DNA of 64,000 bases from Sindora glabra. Lineage: Eukaryota > Streptophyta > Magnoliopsida > Fabales > Fabaceae. The DNA lies in NCBI GenBank assembly GCA_020226215.1, contig CM035233.1, positions 70,546,831-70,610,830 of the forward strand, read 5' to 3'. The first letter of the stretch is position 1, and every line of letters starts with the position of its first letter. Positions 61,979-64,000 of this stretch are shown piece by piece. The notes under the pieces were generated by a model. The model worked only from the letters and a program-made list of their open reading frames with translations, was not told the origin of the DNA and did no database searches. Position numbers and translations under genes: made by a program.

Positions 61979-62715
61979 GGCTGTGTTTGGTAAACAGCTT
62001 TTTGGATGGCTGTTAGCTGGTTTGACCAAAATCAGTTGATTGCAAATCAGCTGATTGACTTGGCAATCAGCTGATTTTGATGTTTGATAATCAGCTGATT
62101 GATTGAATCAGCTGATTACCTTTAAAAAGCTAAAATTGAAAACGTTGAGGGGGACAACGTTTTCAATCAGCTGATTGGGAAAAATGATGAAAATACTCCT
62201 AATAAATATTCATATTTTCCATTTTGTCCTTTCTAAAAATTCTTAAAAAAATTTAGTAATTATAAAAAGCATATTAATTTAATTTTAAAAAATATTTAAT
62301 ATATAATAATAAATTATAATAATTTTAAAAATTATTTAATTTTAAAAATATCTAATAATTTAATAATAAATTATAATAATTTTAAAAATTATTTAATTTA
62401 AAAATATCTAATAATTTAAAAATAAATTATAATAATATAATTAATACTTATAAGAAAATTTAATATACTAACTAATATATAAAATTTAAAATATTAGAAT
62501 AAAAAATATTCAAATAATTCATAAAATATACTCATACCCTTATATGTCATTTTACATGCAAACAGCTAATTATAAGCAGCTGATTTTATCAAACACTCTT
62601 ATTCAAATAGCTAATGCAATTAGCTGATCAAATCAGTTAACACAATCAGCTATCAGCTAACAGTTAATTGAATCAGCTCACTGTTACAGTTATTAACTGA
62701 TTAACAAACAAGGCC
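61979..62715. mobile_element. Palindrome-rich MITE, ~737 bp
   Basis: The left end GGCTGTGTTTGGTAAACAG and the reverse complement of the right end GGCCTTGTTTGTTAATCAG match at 15 of 19 positions, giving terminal inverted repeats. The unit encodes no protein. TAT flanks both ends, but a longer target duplication is not visible, so hAT versus PIF/Harbinger is undecided. Inside are five copies of AATCAGCTGATT and a perfect 13-bp hairpin. Confidence 0.75.
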
Positions 62716-64000
62716 TATCTCTTATAAATATCAAATTGATATGGGCACCATAAAAGCTATCTTATTTTGGTCATAAATTTGTTATTTTTCAATTTTTTTA
62801 TACGTGATCCGACCTAATGAAATTATATTTATCCTTTTTCCAGAAAAGTCAAAAGGAATGTACATGCCGAGGTGATTTTATAATATTTTCCTCTCTGAGA
62901 AAATAAAAAAAGGACTGCACATGCCTGGGACCCCAGCACAGGGATCAGATCTCCACTCGCCATACGGTCTGAATGGAACAATTAATGCGAACAAAGTCCT
63001 CTGTGCTTGCGAAACTTGTGATTCTATGAGAATTTTTTTTTTAATAAAAGTATATAGAGTTTAAATTTCGCGTATTTATAATGTTTTAATTTTTACACTT
63101 ATGATGAATATAAAAGGGGTACATTATTAAAAATGTAATAATAATTAAAAAATTTTACTTACAACAAGAGACTTCTAATAATTTTTAAATCGTGGCTGAT
63201 TTGCATCAATAATAAATTAAATTAAAATATAATTATATAAATATATCTAAAAAATAAGGTGTAACTTTTTATATAAAATTTAAAATATGAATAGTAATTT
63301 AAAATTTAATATTTTATGAAGGAAATTTTATAAAATATTGGAAGGGGGTATCTATATTCTATGATGAATGGTTATCTTTTTTGAAGTATAATTCAGACGT
63401 TGCATTTTTGTAATTTATTATTTATATAATATATTATAGTTTCCGTATATTTTGGGCATATTATTAAGATATTATTTGATGTAAATTACATCCTTATCGT
63501 GAGATACCGGAACAGAAAAGATTCGTCCAATCTTCTGGATGTGTATCAGTATATCTAATATAATGTAACATCTAAATTCATTTTTTTAAGGGAATAGCGG
63601 GCGTGGTTGATTTACTTTTATTTGGCAATTAGCCTACTCCCCAAAATTCCATTCTCAAATGGAGAGGATTACAGTACATTATTCATTTTTTAAAGAAATT
63701 AAATTTAATAATATATTAATATATTATTTTATCATTAATAATGTATCATAACGTCTCCCTTCTTAAATCTCTGCTGCCAGTGTGCCGCAAAACGAAAAAA
63801 AAGGCAGTTTAGAACCTCACTAGCTAACAATTCTTTTTTTTTTTTCAAAAATTATTATATTCCAATGCGATGTCAAATAAAAGAAAAAACCTTAATTAGT
63901 CATTTATTTATTTGAGACAGTGTCTTCACCAATCCTATCTTTGGAAAAGAGGGGAGGAAAGAAAAGTTTAAGAAATTTTTAAATTAAAAAATTTTTCTTT
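62716..64000. other. Gene-free AT-rich intergenic DNA to window end
   Basis: No exon chain or RNA gene is visible. A somewhat GC-richer patch at 62860-63020 and another at 63480-63660 have no recognisable content. Confidence 0.5.

Noticed and set aside
1..64000. tRNA, rRNA or organellar DNA insertions
   Set aside because: I saw no tRNA cloverleaf with A/B boxes, no rRNA-like stretch and no plastid or mitochondrial gene; a tRNAscan-SE run would settle it.

Overview
This is plant nuclear DNA, most likely from a dicot. It is AT-rich, with intron-rich genes using GT..AG splice sites, TATA-type and site II (GGCCCA) promoter motifs, plant-type products and nested Ty3/gypsy retroelements. I could not place it to genus. 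Exon boundaries were read by hand from splice sites, reading phase and remembered protein families; no alignment was run.

Layout. 190-4063 (+): 3' part of an AAA ATPase gene of the plant At1g02890/At4g02480 type, with a MITE-like insertion in one intron. 4564-9274: gene-free. 9275-21074: a nest of retroelements. The outermost is a minus-strand LTR element. A plus-strand Ty3/gypsy element (12233-19814, flanked by GATTG duplications) sits inside it, and an inverted gag/protease fragment of a third element (about 16696-19550) sits inside that. 21075-26900: gene-free AT-rich DNA with microsatellites and a MITE-like unit. 27056-29995 (+): thiamine pyrophosphokinase. 30100-33600: AT-rich with MITE-like material. 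33940-39632 (+): PMS1, a MutL-family mismatch repair protein. 41277-42890 (+): LSM4. 43879-46474 (-): a WDR89-like WD40 protein, tail to tail with LSM4. 49175-51414 (-): a p23/Sba1-type HSP90 co-chaperone. 51860-64000: about 12 kb without a recognisable gene, holding tandem repeats and a palindrome-rich MITE.

The six genes are housekeeping types (AAA ATPase, vitamin B1 cofactor synthesis, DNA repair, RNA processing, WD40 scaffold, chaperone) and do not form a pathway or cluster. Five have complete reading frames across every intron I joined; the AAA gene is cut by the window edge. I found no convincing undescribed biological system. The most unusual structures are the three-level retroelement nest, a templated-looking duplication near 31 kb, a cluster of five identical 12-bp palindromes at 62.0-62.2 kb, and a long C-run/G-run pair in a PMS1 intron.
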